A stretch of DNA of 64,000 nucleotides from Duganella sp. BuS-21 (GTDB lineage: Bacteria > Pseudomonadota > Gammaproteobacteria > Burkholderiales > Burkholderiaceae_D), in assembly GCA_041874725.1 (NCBI GenBank), contig CP097466.1, positions 4,588,001 through 4,652,000 of the forward strand, written 5' to 3'. Numbering within the stretch: the stretch's first letter is position 1; the number at the start of each line of letters is the position of its first letter. Positions 26,374 to 37,152 of this stretch are shown here, piece by piece. The position numbers were made by a program, and so were the translations under genes. The notes beneath the pieces were generated by a model that worked only from the letters and a program-made list of their open reading frames with translations, was not told the DNA's origin and made no database searches.

Positions 26374-28227
26374 TCAATGCAACTGCTTGTAGATTTCCTC
26401 GGCCAGGGCGCTGGAGATGCCCTCCACCGTCTTCAGGTCTTCGACGCTGGCGTTGACCACCCCGCGCAGGCCGCCGAAGCGGGCCAGCAGGCGCTGTCGC
26501 CGCTTGGCGCCGATGCCTTCGATCTCCTCCAGGCGCGAGGTCTGGCGCGTCTTGGCACGCTTGGCGCGCATGCCGGTGATGGCGAAGCGGTGGGCTTCGT
26601 CGCGGATCTGCGCCACCAGCATCAGCGCTGCGGATTCCTTGCCCAGTTCCTGCGCCGGCCGGCCATCGACGAACATCAAGGTCTCCAGGCCGACGCGCCG
26701 CCCTTCCCCTTTCGCCACGCCGACGATCAGGCTGATGTCCAACCCAAGTTCGGCGAACACCTGGCGCGCCATTTCGATCTGGCCCTTGCCGCCGTCGATC
26801 AGCACCACGTCCGGCATCACGCCGTCGCCGTTGGCGACCTTTTCGTAGCGACGGAACAGCACCTGGCGCATGGCGGCGTAATCGTCGCCCGGCGTGATGT
26901 CGTTGATGTTGTAGCGGCGGTATTCGCCGTTCTGCATCTGGTGGTGATGGAACACCACGCACGAAGCCTGCGTGGCCTCGCCCTGCGTGTGCGAGATGTC
27001 GAAGCACTCGACGCGCAGCGCGTCGATATCCTCCGGCTCCAGCTGCAAGGCCTCGACCAGCGCCCGCGTGCGCGATTGCTGCGAGCCCTGCTCCGACAGC
27101 AAGCGCGCCAGCGAGATCTCGGCGCCCTTCTGCGCCAGCTCCAGCCATTTGCGGCGCTGGTCCTGCGGCTGGAAGATCAGGTTGATGCGGTGGCCGCACT
27201 GCTCCTGCAAGGCCTGGATCAGCGCCGGATGATTGAACTCGATGTTGAGGATCAGCGTGCCGGGGATGAACTTGTCGGCGTAGTGCTGCGCCAGGAAAGC
27301 GGCCAGCACTTCGACCTCGATCGACTCCTCGGCGATGGCCTCGGCGTCGCTGACGTGGGTCGGGAAATAGGCGCGGTCGCCCAGGTGGCGGCCGCCGCGC
27401 ACCATGGCCAGGTTGACGCAGGCGCGTCCGCCCTGCACCAGCACGGCGATGATGTCGACGTCGGCGTCGCCGGTGGTTTCCATGCTTTGCTGGTGCAGCA
27501 CGCGCGACAGCGACTGGATCTGGTTGCGCACCGCCGCCGCCTGCTCGAATTTGAGTTCGCCGGCATAGGCGTGCATTTTCTTTTCCAGATCGGCCAGCAC
27601 TTCGGACTGGCGGCCGCGCAGGAAGCGCGCGGCGTTTTCCACGTCGAGCTGGTAGTCTTCCTTGCTGATCAGGTCCACGCAAGGACCGCTGCAGCGGCCG
27701 ATCTGGTTCAGCAGGCAGGGGCGCGTGCGGTTGGAATACACGCTGTCCTCGCAGGTGCGGATCTGGAACACCTTCTGCAAAATCTGCATCGATTCCTTGA
27801 CCGCCCACGAGCTGGGAAAAGGACCGAAGTACTGGTTCTTCTTGTCCACCGCGCCGCGATAGTAGACCATGCGCGGCGCATCACCGCCGGTGATCTTCAG
27901 GTAGGGGTAGGATTTATCATCGCGGAACAGGATGTTGAAGCGCGGGCTGAGCGCCTTGATCAGGTTATTTTCAAGGATCAGCGCTTCGGCTTCGCTGTGG
28001 GTGACGGTGGTTTCCAGCCGCGCGATGCGTTCGACCATCATGGCGATGCGCGGGCTGGCCAGGGTTTTCTGGAAGTAGCTCGACACCCGCTTTTTCAGGT
28101 CGCGCGCCTTGCCGACGTAGAGCACTTTGTCGTCGGCGTCGAAATAACGGTACACGCCCGGCAGGTTGGGCAGCTTGGCGACGGTGGCTAGTACTTGTTC
28201 GCGCGGATCGCTTACTTCTTCAGTCAA
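26374..28227 (-). CDS. uvrC: Excinuclease ABC subunit C
   Basis: This 617-residue subunit makes both incisions in nucleotide excision repair after UvrB loads on damaged DNA. It has an N-terminal GIY-YIG nuclease ([20 protein letters not shown], about 19-38), a UVR motif near 205-240 ([20 protein letters not shown]), a central UvrC RNase H-like domain ([29 protein letters not shown]) and a C-terminal helix-hairpin-helix pair ([30 protein letters not shown]). All domains are complete. It lies between acpS (upstream, across a REP-like repeat) and pgsA, all on the minus strand. A long open frame on the opposite strand is only its shadow. Confidence 0.97.
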   Translation of the reverse strand: MTEEVSDPREQVLATVAKLPNLPGVYRYFDADDKVLYVGKARDLKKRVSSYFQKTLASPRIAMMVERIARLETTVTHSEAEALILENNLIKALSPRFNILFRDDKSYPYLKITGGDAPRMVYYRGAVDKKNQYFGPFPSSWAVKESMQILQKVFQIRTCEDSVYSNRTRPCLLNQIGRCSGPCVDLISKEDYQLDVENAARFLRGRQSEVLADLEKKMHAYAGELKFEQAAAVRNQIQSLSRVLHQQSMETTGDADVDIIAVLVQGGRACVNLAMVRGGRHLGDRAYFPTHVSDAEAIAEESIEVEVLAAFLAQHYADKFIPGTLILNIEFNHPALIQALQEQCGHRINLIFQPQDQRRKWLELAQKGAEISLARLLSEQGSQQSRTRALVEALQLEPEDIDALRVECFDISHTQGEATQASCVVFHHHQMQNGEYRRYNINDITPGDDYAAMRQVLFRRYEKVANGDGVMPDVVLIDGGKGQIEMARQVFAELGLDISLIVGVAKGEGRRVGLETLMFVDGRPAQELGKESAALMLVAQIRDEAHRFAITGMRAKRAKTRQTSRLEEIEGIGAKRRQRLLARFGGLRGVVNASVEDLKTVEGISSALAEEIYKQLH

Positions 28228-28249
28228 TTTTCACCTCTGGCCGGCGCGC

Positions 28250-28321
28250 CGTCGTTCCCGCGCAAGCGGGAATCCATGCTGAGCCGGCGTTCTATGGGTT
28301 CCCGCCTGCGCGGGAACGACG
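28250..28321. repeat. REP-like inverted repeat, copy 1
   Basis: Two arms (28250-28276 and 28295-28321) around CGTCGTTCCCGCGCAAGCGG form a long imperfect hairpin; each arm also contains its own small hairpin (TTCCCGC..GCGGGAA). The same unit recurs at 35,597 and 46,901. It separates acpS from uvrC within one transcript and could stabilise or end it. Confidence 0.8.
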
Positions 28322-28322
28322 T

Positions 28323-28718
28323 TTAATGGGCTTGTTCGACGATGACGAAGGCGACCGCGTAGTCCTCTTCGTCGCTGACGGTCACCTGTGCCGACAGCTT
28401 GTTCTTTTCCATGAATTCTTTCAGCACGCCGCTGCACACGATCATCGGCTTGCCGCTCGGATGATTCAGCATCTGCGCGGCCGGCCACGTCATCGGCATG
28501 CGGATGCCCAGGCCGATGGCCTTGGCGAAGGCTTCCTTGGCGGCGAAGCGCGTCGCCACGAAGCGGATACCGCGCACCGGGTGCCTGGCTTTGCGCGCCA
28601 AATACTTCTCGAACTCCTGCGGGCCGAGAATCTTTTTAGCGAAGCGGTCACCATGCCGCTCCAGCGCGGCTTCGATGCGCGGGATTTTGCAGATGTCGGT
28701 GCCGATCCCGTAAATCAT
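28323..28718 (-). CDS. acpS: Holo-[acyl-carrier-protein] synthase
   Basis: This 131-residue enzyme transfers 4'-phosphopantetheine from CoA to Ser of AcpP. It starts [16 protein letters not shown], with the metal-binding Asp in GTDI, and has the [11 protein letters not shown] block with the catalytic Glu. Length is normal. The start ATG at 28718 overlaps the pdxJ stop by four bases (ATGA), so translation is coupled, as in E. coli where pdxJ-acpS are also adjacent. An open frame continues upstream to 29183 inside pdxJ but is antisense to nothing real; the ATGA overlap and the family N-terminus settle the start. Confidence 0.95.
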   Translation of the reverse strand: MIYGIGTDICKIPRIEAALERHGDRFAKKILGPQEFEKYLARKARHPVRGIRFVATRFAAKEAFAKAIGLGIRMPMTWPAAQMLNHPSGKPMIVCSGVLKEFMEKNKLSAQVTVSDEEDYAVAFVIVEQAH

Positions 28719-29476
28719 TTTCGCGCGCCCAGGCGGGTCGAGACCATGATGGCCTTCATTTCGCGCACGGCGTTTTCCCAGCCCACGAACACCGAGTGGG
28801 CGACGATGGCGTGGCCGATGTTCAGTTCCGCGATTTCCGCAATGGCGGCAATTGCCTGCACGTTGGTGTAGTGCAGGCCGTGGCCGGCGTTGACCTTCAG
28901 GCCCTTGCCCACGCCATACAGCACGCCGCGATGGATGCGTTCCAGTTCGACCGCCTGTTCGGCGCCTTCGGTATCCGCATAGCGGCCGGTGTGCAGTTCG
29001 ATCACCGGCGCGCCGACGGCGGCGGTGGCGTCCATCTGCGCCTCGTCGGCGTCGATGAACAGGCTGACGCGGATGCCCTCGGCCTGCAGCTGCCTCACCG
29101 CGCGCTCGACGGCGTTGTAGTTGCCGGCGACATCGAGGCCGCCTTCGGTGGTGACTTCGGTGCGCTTCTCCGGCACCAGGCAAACGTCGGCCGGCTTGAT
29201 CTTGCAGGCGAAGTCGATCATTTCCTGCGTCACGGCGGCTTCCAGGTTCATACGGGTGAGCAGCTGCGGCGCCAGCGCGACGACGTCGGCGTCCTTGATG
29301 TGACGGCGGTCTTCACGCAGGTGCAGCGTGATGCAGTCGGCGCCGGCCTGCTCGGCCAGCAGCGCGGCGCGGATCGGGTCAGGATAGCGGGTGCCGCGCG
29401 CGTTGCGCAGGGTGGCGACGTGGTCGATGTTCACGCCAAGGTCGATGATGGTGCCGCTAGGTTGCAGGAAGCTCAT
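28715..29476 (-). CDS. pdxJ: Pyridoxine 5'-phosphate synthase
   Basis: This 253-residue TIM-barrel enzyme joins 3-amino-2-oxopropyl phosphate and 1-deoxyxylulose 5-phosphate in vitamin B6 synthesis. Family blocks are present: [17 protein letters not shown] with the catalytic His, [25 protein letters not shown] (catalytic Glu), ELHTGRYA and [10 protein letters not shown] with the second catalytic His. Length is normal. It lies between recO (28 bases upstream) and acpS (four-base overlap). Confidence 0.96.
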   Translation of the reverse strand: MSFLQPSGTIIDLGVNIDHVATLRNARGTRYPDPIRAALLAEQAGADCITLHLREDRRHIKDADVVALAPQLLTRMNLEAAVTQEMIDFACKIKPADVCLVPEKRTEVTTEGGLDVAGNYNAVERAVRQLQAEGIRVSLFIDADEAQMDATAAVGAPVIELHTGRYADTEGAEQAVELERIHRGVLYGVGKGLKVNAGHGLHYTNVQAIAAIAEIAELNIGHAIVAHSVFVGWENAVREMKAIMVSTRLGARK

Positions 29477-29504
29477 GGTGTTATCTCGTTATTTATCACT
29501 GGGT

Positions 29505-30353
29505 CTATAGCTGACTAAGATCGATCAGTATCTGGCGGGTGTTCAACGGCGCGCCGTTCAGGTGGTGCGCGACCAGGAAGCGCATCAGCTGCTTGCTTTG
29601 GGACTGCGTGGCGGCGTCTTCGTAATTCTCGGATTCCATGTCGAGCAGCGTCTTGCCGGCTACGCGCGGCCACGGGTCGGAGGCGCGTTCGGGACGCGGG
29701 CCGCGCTCGGGATCGACCACGTAGGTGACGCCGGCCTGCACCACGCCGCGCGTCTCGACGCAGCGCGTCAAGTCGGCGGCCACGCCCGTCTCTTTAAGTA
29801 AGGCCCGTTCGAACTTTCTCAAGACGATGGAAGCCGGTTCATTGTGCGCCAGCTGGTTGAGCGTGGCGACGTAGTGGTCGAACAGCGCCGGGTGCGCGTC
29901 GTCGCGCGCCAGCAGCTTGACCAGCAGTTCGTTGAGGTAGAAGCCGCACAGCAGCGCGGTTTTCTCCAGCGGCAGCATACCGCCCACCCATTCGGCGTCG
30001 GTCAGCGTACGCAGTTCGGATTTGCCGACCCAGCTGGAAGACAGCGGCTGGAAGGTCTGCAGCACGCCGCGCAGCTGCGAGTGCGGCCGCTTGGCGCCCT
30101 TGGCGATCAAGGCCACGCGGCCGAAGTCACGCGTGAACAGGTCGATGATCAGGCTGGTTTCTTTGTAGGGGTAGCTGTGCAGCACGAAGGCCGGCTGGCC
30201 GGCGACCTTGGTGCCGACGGTGCGCTCGCGCGATGGCGCGCGTGGGCGCTTGACAGGCGCAGGCGCCGATGCGGCAACCGCTGCGGCAGGCACGCTCGCC
30301 TCCAGCGGCGCCGGCGGCGCAGCTGGGGTGTCGGCATCGAGCGTGGTGGACAT
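29505..30353 (-). CDS. recO: DNA repair protein RecO
   Basis: RecO helps load RecA on SSB-covered gaps in the RecFOR pathway. The OB-fold N-domain starts only near residue 52 ([20 protein letters not shown]) and is followed by the helical C-terminal domain ([20 protein letters not shown]). The 282-residue protein therefore has an extra Ala/Pro-rich N-terminal tail of about 50 residues ([13 protein letters not shown]...) that standard RecO (about 240) lacks. The tail is low-complexity and probably disordered; an internal start after it is not obvious, so I keep the long form. It follows era after 12 bases. Confidence 0.92.
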   Translation of the reverse strand: MSTTLDADTPAAPPAPLEASVPAAAVAASAPAPVKRPRAPSRERTVGTKVAGQPAFVLHSYPYKETSLIIDLFTRDFGRVALIAKGAKRPHSQLRGVLQTFQPLSSSWVGKSELRTLTDAEWVGGMLPLEKTALLCGFYLNELLVKLLARDDAHPALFDHYVATLNQLAHNEPASIVLRKFERALLKETGVAADLTRCVETRGVVQAGVTYVVDPERGPRPERASDPWPRVAGKTLLDMESENYEDAATQSQSKQLMRFLVAHHLNGAPLNTRQILIDLSQL

Positions 30354-30365
30354 GCTGGTGAGGGA

Positions 30366-31271
30366 TTACTCGTAACCGTAAGCGCGCAGGCCCGCTTCGT
30401 TGTCGGCCCAGCCGGATTTGACCTTGACCCAGATCTCCAGGTACACCGGGCCGCCGAACAGTTTTTCCATGTCGAGACGCGCTTGCGTCGACACTTCCTT
30501 GAGGCGCGCGCCCTTGTTGCCGATGATCATGGACTTGTGCGTGTCGCGCTCGACCAGGATGGCGGCGAACACGCGGCGCAAATCGCCCTCTTGCTCAAAC
30601 TTCTCGATCAGCACGGTGCTGGTGTAAGGCAGCTCGTCGCCGACAAAGCGGAACAGCTTCTCGCGCACGATTTCCGAGGCCATGAACTTCTCGCTGCGGT
30701 CGGTGATGTCGTCCGGTCCGAAAATCGCTTCGTTCTCGGGCAGCAGTTTTTTCAATTCCTTTTCCAGGCCGTCGAGCTGGAAGCGCAGCTTGGCCGATAC
30801 CGGCACGATGGCGGCGAAGTTGAACTTGGACGCGACCTGCTGTGCGAACGGCATCAGCGCGACCTTGTCCTTGACGCGGTCCGACTTGTTGATCACCAAA
30901 ATCACCGGCACTTCGGTCGGCAGCAGGTCCAGCACTTGCTGGTCGGCCGGGCCGAAGGTGCCGGCCTCGATCACGAACAGGATCAGGTCCGACGAGATCA
31001 GGGTGTTGGTGACGGTCTTGTTCAGCGTCTTGTTCAGCGCGTTGGCGTGACGGGTCTGGAAGCCCGGCGTGTCGACGTAGATGAACTGCGCATCGTCATA
31101 GGTCTGAATGCCGGTGATGCGGTGGCGCGTGGTCTGCGCCTTGCGCGAGGTGATGCTGACCTTGGCCCCAATCAGGGCGTTCATCAGCGTGGACTTGCCG
31201 ACGTTCGGGCGGCCCACAATAGCGATGTAGCCGCAACGGAAGTTGCTGGCGGAGGTCGTTTCGGTCGTCAT
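30366..31271 (-). CDS. era: GTPase Era
   Basis: Era binds the 3' end of 16S rRNA and helps assemble the small subunit. The 301-residue protein has the full G motifs: [14 protein letters not shown] (G1), DTPGFQTRH (G3), NKSDRV (G4), SAK (G5), then a KH domain near the end ([19 protein letters not shown]). Length is normal. It follows rnc by 12 bases; rnc-era-recO is the widespread order. Confidence 0.97.
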   Translation of the reverse strand: MTTETTSASNFRCGYIAIVGRPNVGKSTLMNALIGAKVSITSRKAQTTRHRITGIQTYDDAQFIYVDTPGFQTRHANALNKTLNKTVTNTLISSDLILFVIEAGTFGPADQQVLDLLPTEVPVILVINKSDRVKDKVALMPFAQQVASKFNFAAIVPVSAKLRFQLDGLEKELKKLLPENEAIFGPDDITDRSEKFMASEIVREKLFRFVGDELPYTSTVLIEKFEQEGDLRRVFAAILVERDTHKSMIIGNKGARLKEVSTQARLDMEKLFGGPVYLEIWVKVKSGWADNEAGLRAYGYE

Positions 31272-31283
31272 GGTGTTCTCGTG

Positions 31284-32072
31284 TTATTTATTTGCTGCCT
31301 TGGCCGACGACGTCGGCTGGTCCTGCACGGTGGCGATGCCGGCCAGCTTGAGCTGGGCGGCACGCGGCTTGGACTTGCGGGTGGCGGCCGGCGCTTTCTG
31401 CACGGCCTGTTCGGCGGCGGCCAGGGCCAGCTTGGCGGCCGCCTGTTCGCCGGCGCGACGGCTGCCGCCGCGGCCGAACACCTGGATGCCGAGCTTGGGC
31501 ACCAGGCATTCAATTTCAAATTCCTGACTGTGCGCGGCGCCATGGGTGGCGATCACGTTGTACAGCGGCAGGGAGATTTTCTTCGCTTGCAGGAATTCCT
31601 GCAGCAGCGTCTTGGCATCCTTGCCCAAGGTTTGCGGATCGACGGTGTCCAGGATCGGTATGTAGAAGGAACGGATCACATCACGCGCTTCGTTGAAGCC
31701 GCCATCCAGGTAGATCGCGCCCAGCAGCGCTTCCAGCGTGTCGGCCAGGATGGACGGACGGCGGAAACCGCCCGATTTCAGTTCACCCTCGCCCAGGCGC
31801 AGGAATTGCGACAGTTCCAGCTTCTGCGCGATTTCAAACAGCGACTGCTGCTTGACCAGGTTGGCGCGCAGGCGCGACAGGTCGCCCTCGTCGATCAGCA
31901 GATAGCGGTCGTACAGGATGGACGCCACCACGCAGTTCAAAATCGAATCGCCCAGGAACTCCAGCCGTTCGTTATGCACACTGCTATGGCTACGGTGCGT
32001 CAGGGCCTGCTGTAAAAGACCAGCATCCTGGAACGTGTAGCCTAAACGAGTTTGCAATAACGGGAGATTCAT
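31284..32072 (-). CDS. rnc: Ribonuclease III
   Basis: This dsRNA endonuclease processes rRNA precursors and some mRNAs. The signature [13 protein letters not shown] holds the catalytic Glu and Asp; the dsRNA-binding domain lies at about 155-225 ([20 protein letters not shown]). The 262-residue protein is longer than E. coli RNase III (226) because of a C-terminal Ala/Lys-rich tail ([20 protein letters not shown]), common in Oxalobacteraceae. It follows the DUF4845 gene by 15 bases. Confidence 0.96.
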   Translation of the reverse strand: MNLPLLQTRLGYTFQDAGLLQQALTHRSHSSVHNERLEFLGDSILNCVVASILYDRYLLIDEGDLSRLRANLVKQQSLFEIAQKLELSQFLRLGEGELKSGGFRRPSILADTLEALLGAIYLDGGFNEARDVIRSFYIPILDTVDPQTLGKDAKTLLQEFLQAKKISLPLYNVIATHGAAHSQEFEIECLVPKLGIQVFGRGGSRRAGEQAAAKLALAAAEQAVQKAPAATRKSKPRAAQLKLAGIATVQDQPTSSAKAANK

Positions 32073-32087
32073 TATCTGTCGGATTCT

Positions 32088-32459
32088 TTATTCGGTTTTT
32101 GCGGGTTGGGCAGCGCCTTTGGCGGTGCTGCCTTCGTATTCCAGCAGCAGGCTGGCCGGCCCGACCAGCGGGATTTTCTTTTCGTAGGCGAAGCTGATTT
32201 CCGTTTCGCCGTTCACTTTTTCGATGATCAGGTCGCGGCCGTTGATCGAGCTGATGTAACCGGCCACGGCGCTGGCGTCGAAGGATTTCTGGATCTCCAC
32301 CACCGACCCGGCCGACTTGGCCGTGACGATGGCGTTCTGGATTGCCCGGTATTCGGTGTAGGTCGGCACGATTTTCAGCGCCAGCACCAGCACCATGCCC
32401 AGCATGCCCAGCACCACGATCAGCCCCACCAGCGAAATACCCTGCTGCCGTTTGTGCAT
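32088..32459 (-). CDS. DUF4845 membrane-anchored protein
   Basis: This 123-residue protein has an N-terminal span (GISLVGLIVVLGMLGMVLVL), like a type IV pilin leader but without processing evidence, and a small alpha/beta domain (KIVPTYTEYRAIQNAI, DASAVAGYISSINGRDLI). DUF4845 genes sit almost always between lepB and rnc in betaproteobacteria; the function is unknown. Here it is 29 bases after lepB. The short C-terminal tail is Ala/Lys-rich. Confidence 0.85.
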   Translation of the reverse strand: MHKRQQGISLVGLIVVLGMLGMVLVLALKIVPTYTEYRAIQNAIVTAKSAGSVVEIQKSFDASAVAGYISSINGRDLIIEKVNGETEISFAYEKKIPLVGPASLLLEYEGSTAKGAAQPAKTE

Positions 32460-32488
32460 CTTAGACCCTTTCGCGCCTGCGTACAGGA

Positions 32489-33406
32489 TTAACGGATGCT
32501 GCCGATGCGGCGCAGATTACCGAGATTCATCCAAACGAAAAATGCTTTTCCAACAATGTTCTTATCTGGAACAAAGCCCCAATAGCGGCTGTCGAGGCTG
32601 TTGTCGCGGTTGTCGCCCATCATGAAGTAGTTGCCTGCCGGAACCACGCAGGTGAACCCTTCATAACGATAGCTGCAATTCTCGCTCTGCGGGAACGGGA
32701 ACACGCTCTCGCGGCTGTAGGTCGGCTTGCCTTCGTCGTTCAGGATCCGGTGGCTCACGCCGCTCAGGTTTTCCTCGAACTGCTTGTTGTACACCATGCG
32801 CTCGTCGCCGAGGTAGTCGTCCAGCTGGACATACTTCACCTCCACGCCGTTGACGGTTAAGCGCTTGTTTTCATACGTGATTTTATCACCCGGCACGCCA
32901 ACCACGCGTTTGATGTAATCCTGGCTCATATCCATCGGATATTTGAACACCATCACATCGCCGCGCTGCGGGTCGTTGATCTGCACGATCTTCTTGTTGA
33001 TGACCGGCAGACGGATGCCGTAGGTGAACTTGTTCACCAGGATCAGGTCGCCCACCAGCAGGGTCGGCACCATCGACGACGATGGAATCTTGAACGGCTC
33101 ATACAGGAACGAGCGCAGGAAAAACACCAGCGCGATCACCGGGAAAAAGCTGCCCGAGTATTCGATCCAGGTCGGCTGGCGCAGGATGCCTGCCTCCAGC
33201 TGGGCGCGATTGCCGCTGTTGTCGACCTTGATGCCGTCGGCGCTCAGCTTGGCGTTGCGGGCGTCGTAATCGGCCAGCGCGCGGTCGGCGGCCGCGCGGC
33301 GCTGCTTGGCCAGGTAGAACACGTCGAAAAACCAGATCACGCCCGTGATCACCATCAGCACGAACAGGATTAATGCAAAGTTACCTAAGATGACTTGCAG
33401 GTTCAT
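32489..33406 (-). CDS. lepB: Signal peptidase I
   Basis: LepB cleaves Sec and Tat signal peptides on the periplasmic side of the inner membrane. The 305-residue protein has two N-terminal spans ([19 protein letters not shown] and [16 protein letters not shown]), the Ser motif [14 protein letters not shown], the Lys motif [11 protein letters not shown] and box [14 protein letters not shown]. All catalytic elements are present. The start ATG overlaps the lepA stop by four bases (ATGA). lepA-lepB is the conserved order. Confidence 0.96.
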   Translation of the reverse strand: MNLQVILGNFALILFVLMVITGVIWFFDVFYLAKQRRAAADRALADYDARNAKLSADGIKVDNSGNRAQLEAGILRQPTWIEYSGSFFPVIALVFFLRSFLYEPFKIPSSSMVPTLLVGDLILVNKFTYGIRLPVINKKIVQINDPQRGDVMVFKYPMDMSQDYIKRVVGVPGDKITYENKRLTVNGVEVKYVQLDDYLGDERMVYNKQFEENLSGVSHRILNDEGKPTYSRESVFPFPQSENCSYRYEGFTCVVPAGNYFMMGDNRDNSLDSRYWGFVPDKNIVGKAFFVWMNLGNLRRIGSIR

Positions 33407-35196
33407 TTATCGTCCACTTGTAAGATGGCCAGGAACGCTTCTTGTGGAATCTCGACCGAGCCCACTTGCTTCATGCGTTTTTTACCGGCTTTTTGTTTCT
33501 CCAGCAGTTTCTTCTTACGGCTGACGTCACCGCCGTAGCACTTGGCCAGCACGTTCTTGCGCAGCGCCTTGACGTTTTCACGCGAGATCACGTTGACGCC
33601 GATGGCGGCCTGGATGGCCACGTCGAACATCTGGCGCGGAATCAGTTCGCGCATCTTGGCGGCCACCTGGCGGCCGCGATAGGCCGAGTTGGAGCGGTGG
33701 ACGATAATCGCCAGCGCATCGACCTTGTCGCCGTTGATCAGCATGTCGACCTTGACCACGTCCGAGGTGCGGTATTCCTTGAACTCGTAGTCCATCGAGG
33801 CGTAGCCGCGCGAGGTGGATTTCAGCTTGTCGAAGAAGTCCAGCACGATCTCGCCCATCGGCATTTCATAGATCAGCTTGACCTGGCGGCCGTGGTAGCT
33901 CATGTCCATCTGCACGCCGCGCTTGCTGATGCACAGGGTGATCACCGAACCCACGTACTCTTGCGGCATGTACAGGTTGACGGTCACGATCGGTTCGCGG
34001 ATTTCGTTGTACTTGGTGGTTTCCGGCATGCGCGATGGGTTGTCCACCTTGATGACGGAACCGTCACGCATCTCGACTTCATACACCACGGTCGGTGCGG
34101 TGGTGATCAGGTCCTGGTCGAATTCGCGTTCCAGGCGCTCTTGCACGATTTCCATGTGCAGCAGGCCCAGGAAGCCGCAGCGGAAGCCGAAGCCCAGCGC
34201 CTGCGACACTTCCGGCTCGTACATCAGGGCGGCATCGTTCAGCTTCAGCTTTTCCAGCGCGTCGCGCAGCGAATCGTACTGGTTGGCTTCCACCGGGAAC
34301 AGGCCGGCGAACACCTGCGGCTGGACTTCCTTGAAGCCCGGCAGCGGCGCCGCCGCGCCATTGAGCGCGTGGGTGATGGTGTCGCCCACTTTGGCGGCCT
34401 TCAGTTCCTTGATGCCGGCGATGACGAAGCCGACCTGGCCGGCCGACAACTGCGGCAGCGAGAACGAACGCGGCGAGAACACGCCCACGTCTTCCGTCAG
34501 CTGCACCGAGTCGGTCGCCATCAGCTTGATTTTTTCTTTCGGTTTCAGCGTGCCGTTGACCACGCGTACCAGCATCACCACGCCGACGTAGGCGTCGTAC
34601 CAGGAGTCGACGATCAGCGCCTGCAGCGGCGCGTTCGGATCGCCCTTCGGTGGCGGCACCTTGGCGATGATCGATTCCAGCACGTCTTCCACGCCCAGGC
34701 CGGTCTTGGCCGAGCAGTGGACGGCGTCGCCGGCTTCGATGCCGATCACGTCTTCGATTTCCGAGATGGCGTTCGGTGGATCGGCGTTCGGCAAGTCGAT
34801 CTTGTTCAGGACCGGCACCACTTCCACGCCCAGGTCGAGCGCGGTGTAGCAGTTGGCCACGGTCTGGGCTTCCACGCCTTGCGAGGCATCGACCACCAGC
34901 AGCGCGCCTTCGCAGGCCGACAGCGAGCGCGACACTTCATACGAGAAGTCGACGTGGCCCGGAGTATCGATCAGGTTCAGGTTGTAAATCTGGCCGTCGC
35001 GGGCCTTGTATTGCAGGGCGGCGGTTTGCGCTTTGATCGTAATGCCGCGTTCGCGCTCCAGATCCATCGAATCGAGCACTTGCGCCTCCATCTCGCGGTC
35101 GGACAAGCCGCCGCACAGCTGGATGATGCGGTCGGCCAGGGTCGATTTACCGTGGTCGATGTGGGCGATGATGGAGAAGTTACGTATGTTGTTCAT
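33403..35196 (-). CDS. lepA: Elongation factor 4 (LepA)
   Basis: This ribosome-associated GTPase acts in translation under stress and in initiation/assembly. The 597-residue protein has G motifs [17 protein letters not shown] and NKIDLP, the EF-G-like domains II and V, and the LepA C-terminal domain ([18 protein letters not shown]). I place the start at 35196 ([19 protein letters not shown]), as in the family; an upstream ATG at 35238 would add 14 residues that lie next to the terminator of the preceding gene. The gene is the first of a long minus-strand run towards pgsA. Confidence 0.96.
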   Translation of the reverse strand: MNNIRNFSIIAHIDHGKSTLADRIIQLCGGLSDREMEAQVLDSMDLERERGITIKAQTAALQYKARDGQIYNLNLIDTPGHVDFSYEVSRSLSACEGALLVVDASQGVEAQTVANCYTALDLGVEVVPVLNKIDLPNADPPNAISEIEDVIGIEAGDAVHCSAKTGLGVEDVLESIIAKVPPPKGDPNAPLQALIVDSWYDAYVGVVMLVRVVNGTLKPKEKIKLMATDSVQLTEDVGVFSPRSFSLPQLSAGQVGFVIAGIKELKAAKVGDTITHALNGAAAPLPGFKEVQPQVFAGLFPVEANQYDSLRDALEKLKLNDAALMYEPEVSQALGFGFRCGFLGLLHMEIVQERLEREFDQDLITTAPTVVYEVEMRDGSVIKVDNPSRMPETTKYNEIREPIVTVNLYMPQEYVGSVITLCISKRGVQMDMSYHGRQVKLIYEMPMGEIVLDFFDKLKSTSRGYASMDYEFKEYRTSDVVKVDMLINGDKVDALAIIVHRSNSAYRGRQVAAKMRELIPRQMFDVAIQAAIGVNVISRENVKALRKNVLAKCYGGDVSRKKKLLEKQKAGKKRMKQVGSVEIPQEAFLAILQVDDK

Positions 35197-35241
35197 TAAC
35201 AAATATTCAAAAACGGTGTTGAAACGACGGGCGCACAATAC

Positions 35242-35281
35242 AAAAAAAGCGCTCCGAGCTGGGCGATGCCCTGGCGAGCGC
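35242..35281 (-). terminator. Rho-independent terminator after the glutaredoxin-like gene
   Basis: On the minus strand GCGCTC (35281-35276) pairs with GAGCGC (35254-35249), with an inner GGGC/GCCC stem, and seven T follow directly (35248-35242). It lies 60 bases after the stop at 35340 and just before lepA, so it separates the mucD/glutaredoxin transcript from lepA-lepB. Confidence 0.8.
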
Positions 35282-35339
35282 CTTGTGGAAATATGCTATG
35301 CCCGGGCATTTTACCGGATTTCAGAGCGGAAAGCCCGAT

Positions 35340-35588
35340 TTATGGCACGAGAAGTGCAAGTACTTGGGCTTGGTCGAGGAAGTAATGGCAGAGTTCCGGC
35401 TGCGACAGGTCGGCGAACAGGACCGGCACCAGTTCATCGTAGCGCGCCAGCAGCTCCGGGTCGCCGGCCTGGTCGATGTCGATCACGTCCACGGTGAAAG
35501 GCCGCTGCGGCGTTTGCAGGCGCAACAAGGCCTCCAGCATATCGTGGCACAAATGACAATAGTCGCGGGAATATAAGGTGAAGTGCAT
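35340..35588 (-). CDS. Glutaredoxin-like thiol-disulfide protein
   Basis: This 82-residue protein starts MHFTLYSRDYCHLCHDML with a CxxC active site (Cys11, Cys14) and has the small thioredoxin-fold pattern of the DUF836 group (VDVIDIDQAGDPELLARYDEL then VPVLF with the cis-Pro). The open frame runs upstream to 35642, but that part is encoded by a REP-like repeat, so I choose the ATG at 35588. It lies between mucD and lepA, a frequent betaproteobacterial position. The substrate is unknown. Confidence 0.85.
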   Translation of the reverse strand: MHFTLYSRDYCHLCHDMLEALLRLQTPQRPFTVDVIDIDQAGDPELLARYDELVPVLFADLSQPELCHYFLDQAQVLALLVP

Positions 35589-35596
35589 AGACACTC

Positions 35597-35669
35597 CGTC
35601 ATCCCCGCGCAGGCGGGAACCCATGCTGAGCATACTCGGCATGGGTCCCCGCTTACGCGAGGACGACGT
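35597..35669. repeat. REP-like inverted repeat, copy 2
   Basis: Arms around CGTCATCCCCGCGCAGGCGG and CCGCTTACGCGAGGACGACG form an imperfect hairpin with a palindromic centre (CATGCTGAGCATACTCGGCATG). It fills the space between the mucD stop (35671) and the glutaredoxin-like start, and extends that gene's frame with a false N-terminus. Confidence 0.8.
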
Positions 35670-35670
35670 T

Positions 35671-37152
35671 TTACTTGGCCGTCGGGCGCAGCAGGATGTG
35701 GCGCGAGGCGCCGTCGCGCAGCACCAGCAGCACGGCCGGCTTCTTCGGATCGAGCTTGGCCGCCGCCGCGTTGAACTGCTTGGCGTCCTTGATCTCGGTG
35801 TTATTCAGCTGCAGCAGCACATCGCCCTGTTCCAACTGGGCGCTGGCGGCCACGCCTTCCACATCATCGACCACCACGCCGCCGGCGATGCTCAGCGCCT
35901 TCTTCTGGTCGGCGCTCAGGTCGCTGACCTTCAAGCCCAGCACATTGGCCTTGGCCGGTTCCGGCTCGGCCTTGCCCTTGCCTTTGCCGCCCTTGGCGGG
36001 CTTCTCGGCATCAAGCTCGGCCACAGTGACCGGCAAGGTCAGCTCGGCGCCCTTGCGCCACACGGTGACGGTGGCTTTGCTGTCCAGTGCGGTCTCGCCC
36101 ACCAGGCGCGGCAGGTCGCTGGAACGGTTCACCGGCTTGCCGTTGAACTTGAGGATGATGTCGCCCGCCTTGACGCCGGCCTTCTCGGCAGGACCGCCCG
36201 GCTCCACCAGCGACACTTCGGCGCCCTGCGCATTCTTCAGGCCCAGCGATTCCGCCACTTCCTTGTTGACTTCGCCGATCTGCACGCCGATGCGGCCACG
36301 GGTAACCTTGCCACTCTTCTTCAGCTGGTCCGACACGCGGATCGCTTCATTGATCGGCACGGCAAACGAAATGCCGTTCGAGCCGCCCGACAGCGTGGCG
36401 ATCTGCGAATTGATGCCGATCACCTCGCCGCGCATATTGATCAGCGGGCCGCCCGAGTTGCCGGGATTGACCGCCACATCGCTCTGGATCAGCGGCAAGT
36501 ATTCGCCGGTGTCGCGCGCCTTGGCCGAGATGATGCCGGCAGTGACGGTGTTTTCCAGGTTGAACGGCGAGCCGATGGCGATCACCCATTCGCCGGCGCG
36601 GATCTTGTCCGAATCGCCCATCAGCAGGAACGGCAGCTGCGCGCCGTCGATCTTCAGCACGGCCACGTCGGTGCGGGCATCGGCGCCCAGCACCTTGGCC
36701 TTGAATTCGCGCTTGTCGGTCAGCGTGACGAACACTTCGTCGGCGCCGTCGACCACGTGGGCATTGGTCAGGACATAGCCGTCGGCCGACAAAATGAAAC
36801 CGGAACCGACGCCGCGCTGCACCGGCTCGTCGGACGGTGCCTGGCGGCGCGGCGTGCGGCCTTGCGGCGCCGGGACATTGCCGCCAAAGAAGCGGCGCAG
36901 CAGTTCCTGCATCTCGTCGTCGGCCGGCAGGCCGTTGACGCGCGGCGTCTGTTTGGGCCGTTCGGTGGTGCGGATATTCACCACGGCCGGGCCGACGCGG
37001 TCGACCAGGTCGGCGAAGTCCGGCAGGCCGATCACGGCGCCGGTGACGGCGGCCGCCGCCGTCGCCGTCGACATTCCCAGCGACATCCATAAGCTTGCGC
37101 CAAGGACCAGCGCGGACAGCGTTTTACTACCAGCAGAGAAGTTATTTTTCAT
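35671..37152 (-). CDS. mucD: Periplasmic serine protease of the DegP/MucD family
   Basis: This 493-residue HtrA protease degrades misfolded envelope proteins. It has a signal peptide (LSALVLGASLWMSLGMSTATAAAA), a trypsin-like domain with the triad His (LTNAHVV), Asp (RTDVAVLK) and Ser (NPGNSGGPL), and two PDZ domains (RIGVQIGEVNKEVAESLGL near 275; GGVVVDDVEGVAASAQLEQG near 425). A Lys/Gly-rich linker (AKGGKGKGKAEPEP) separates the PDZ domains. It follows rpoE-rseA, the sigma-E locus, so it is probably part of the envelope stress regulon. No rseB gene lies between rseA and mucD. Confidence 0.94.
   Translation of the reverse strand: MKNNFSAGSKTLSALVLGASLWMSLGMSTATAAAAVTGAVIGLPDFADLVDRVGPAVVNIRTTERPKQTPRVNGLPADDEMQELLRRFFGGNVPAPQGRTPRRQAPSDEPVQRGVGSGFILSADGYVLTNAHVVDGADEVFVTLTDKREFKAKVLGADARTDVAVLKIDGAQLPFLLMGDSDKIRAGEWVIAIGSPFNLENTVTAGIISAKARDTGEYLPLIQSDVAVNPGNSGGPLINMRGEVIGINSQIATLSGGSNGISFAVPINEAIRVSDQLKKSGKVTRGRIGVQIGEVNKEVAESLGLKNAQGAEVSLVEPGGPAEKAGVKAGDIILKFNGKPVNRSSDLPRLVGETALDSKATVTVWRKGAELTLPVTVAELDAEKPAKGGKGKGKAEPEPAKANVLGLKVSDLSADQKKALSIAGGVVVDDVEGVAASAQLEQGDVLLQLNNTEIKDAKQFNAAAAKLDPKKPAVLLVLRDGASRHILLRPTAK

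Noticed and set aside
26377..28191. 604-codon open frame on the plus strand
   Set aside because: It is the exact antisense of uvrC, with Leu/Val/Gln/His-rich composition typical of shadows of GC-rich genes, and no motif.
29844..32015. 723-codon open frame on the plus strand
   Set aside because: It runs antisense to recO, era and rnc without regard to their borders; codon use is that of a shadow frame.
33442..35199. 585-codon open frame on the plus strand
   Set aside because: Antisense to lepA, which has complete GTPase motifs.
35589..35642. 18-residue N-terminal extension of the glutaredoxin-like protein
   Set aside because: It is encoded by a REP-like repeat (MLSMGSRLRGDDG is a common translation of such repeats).
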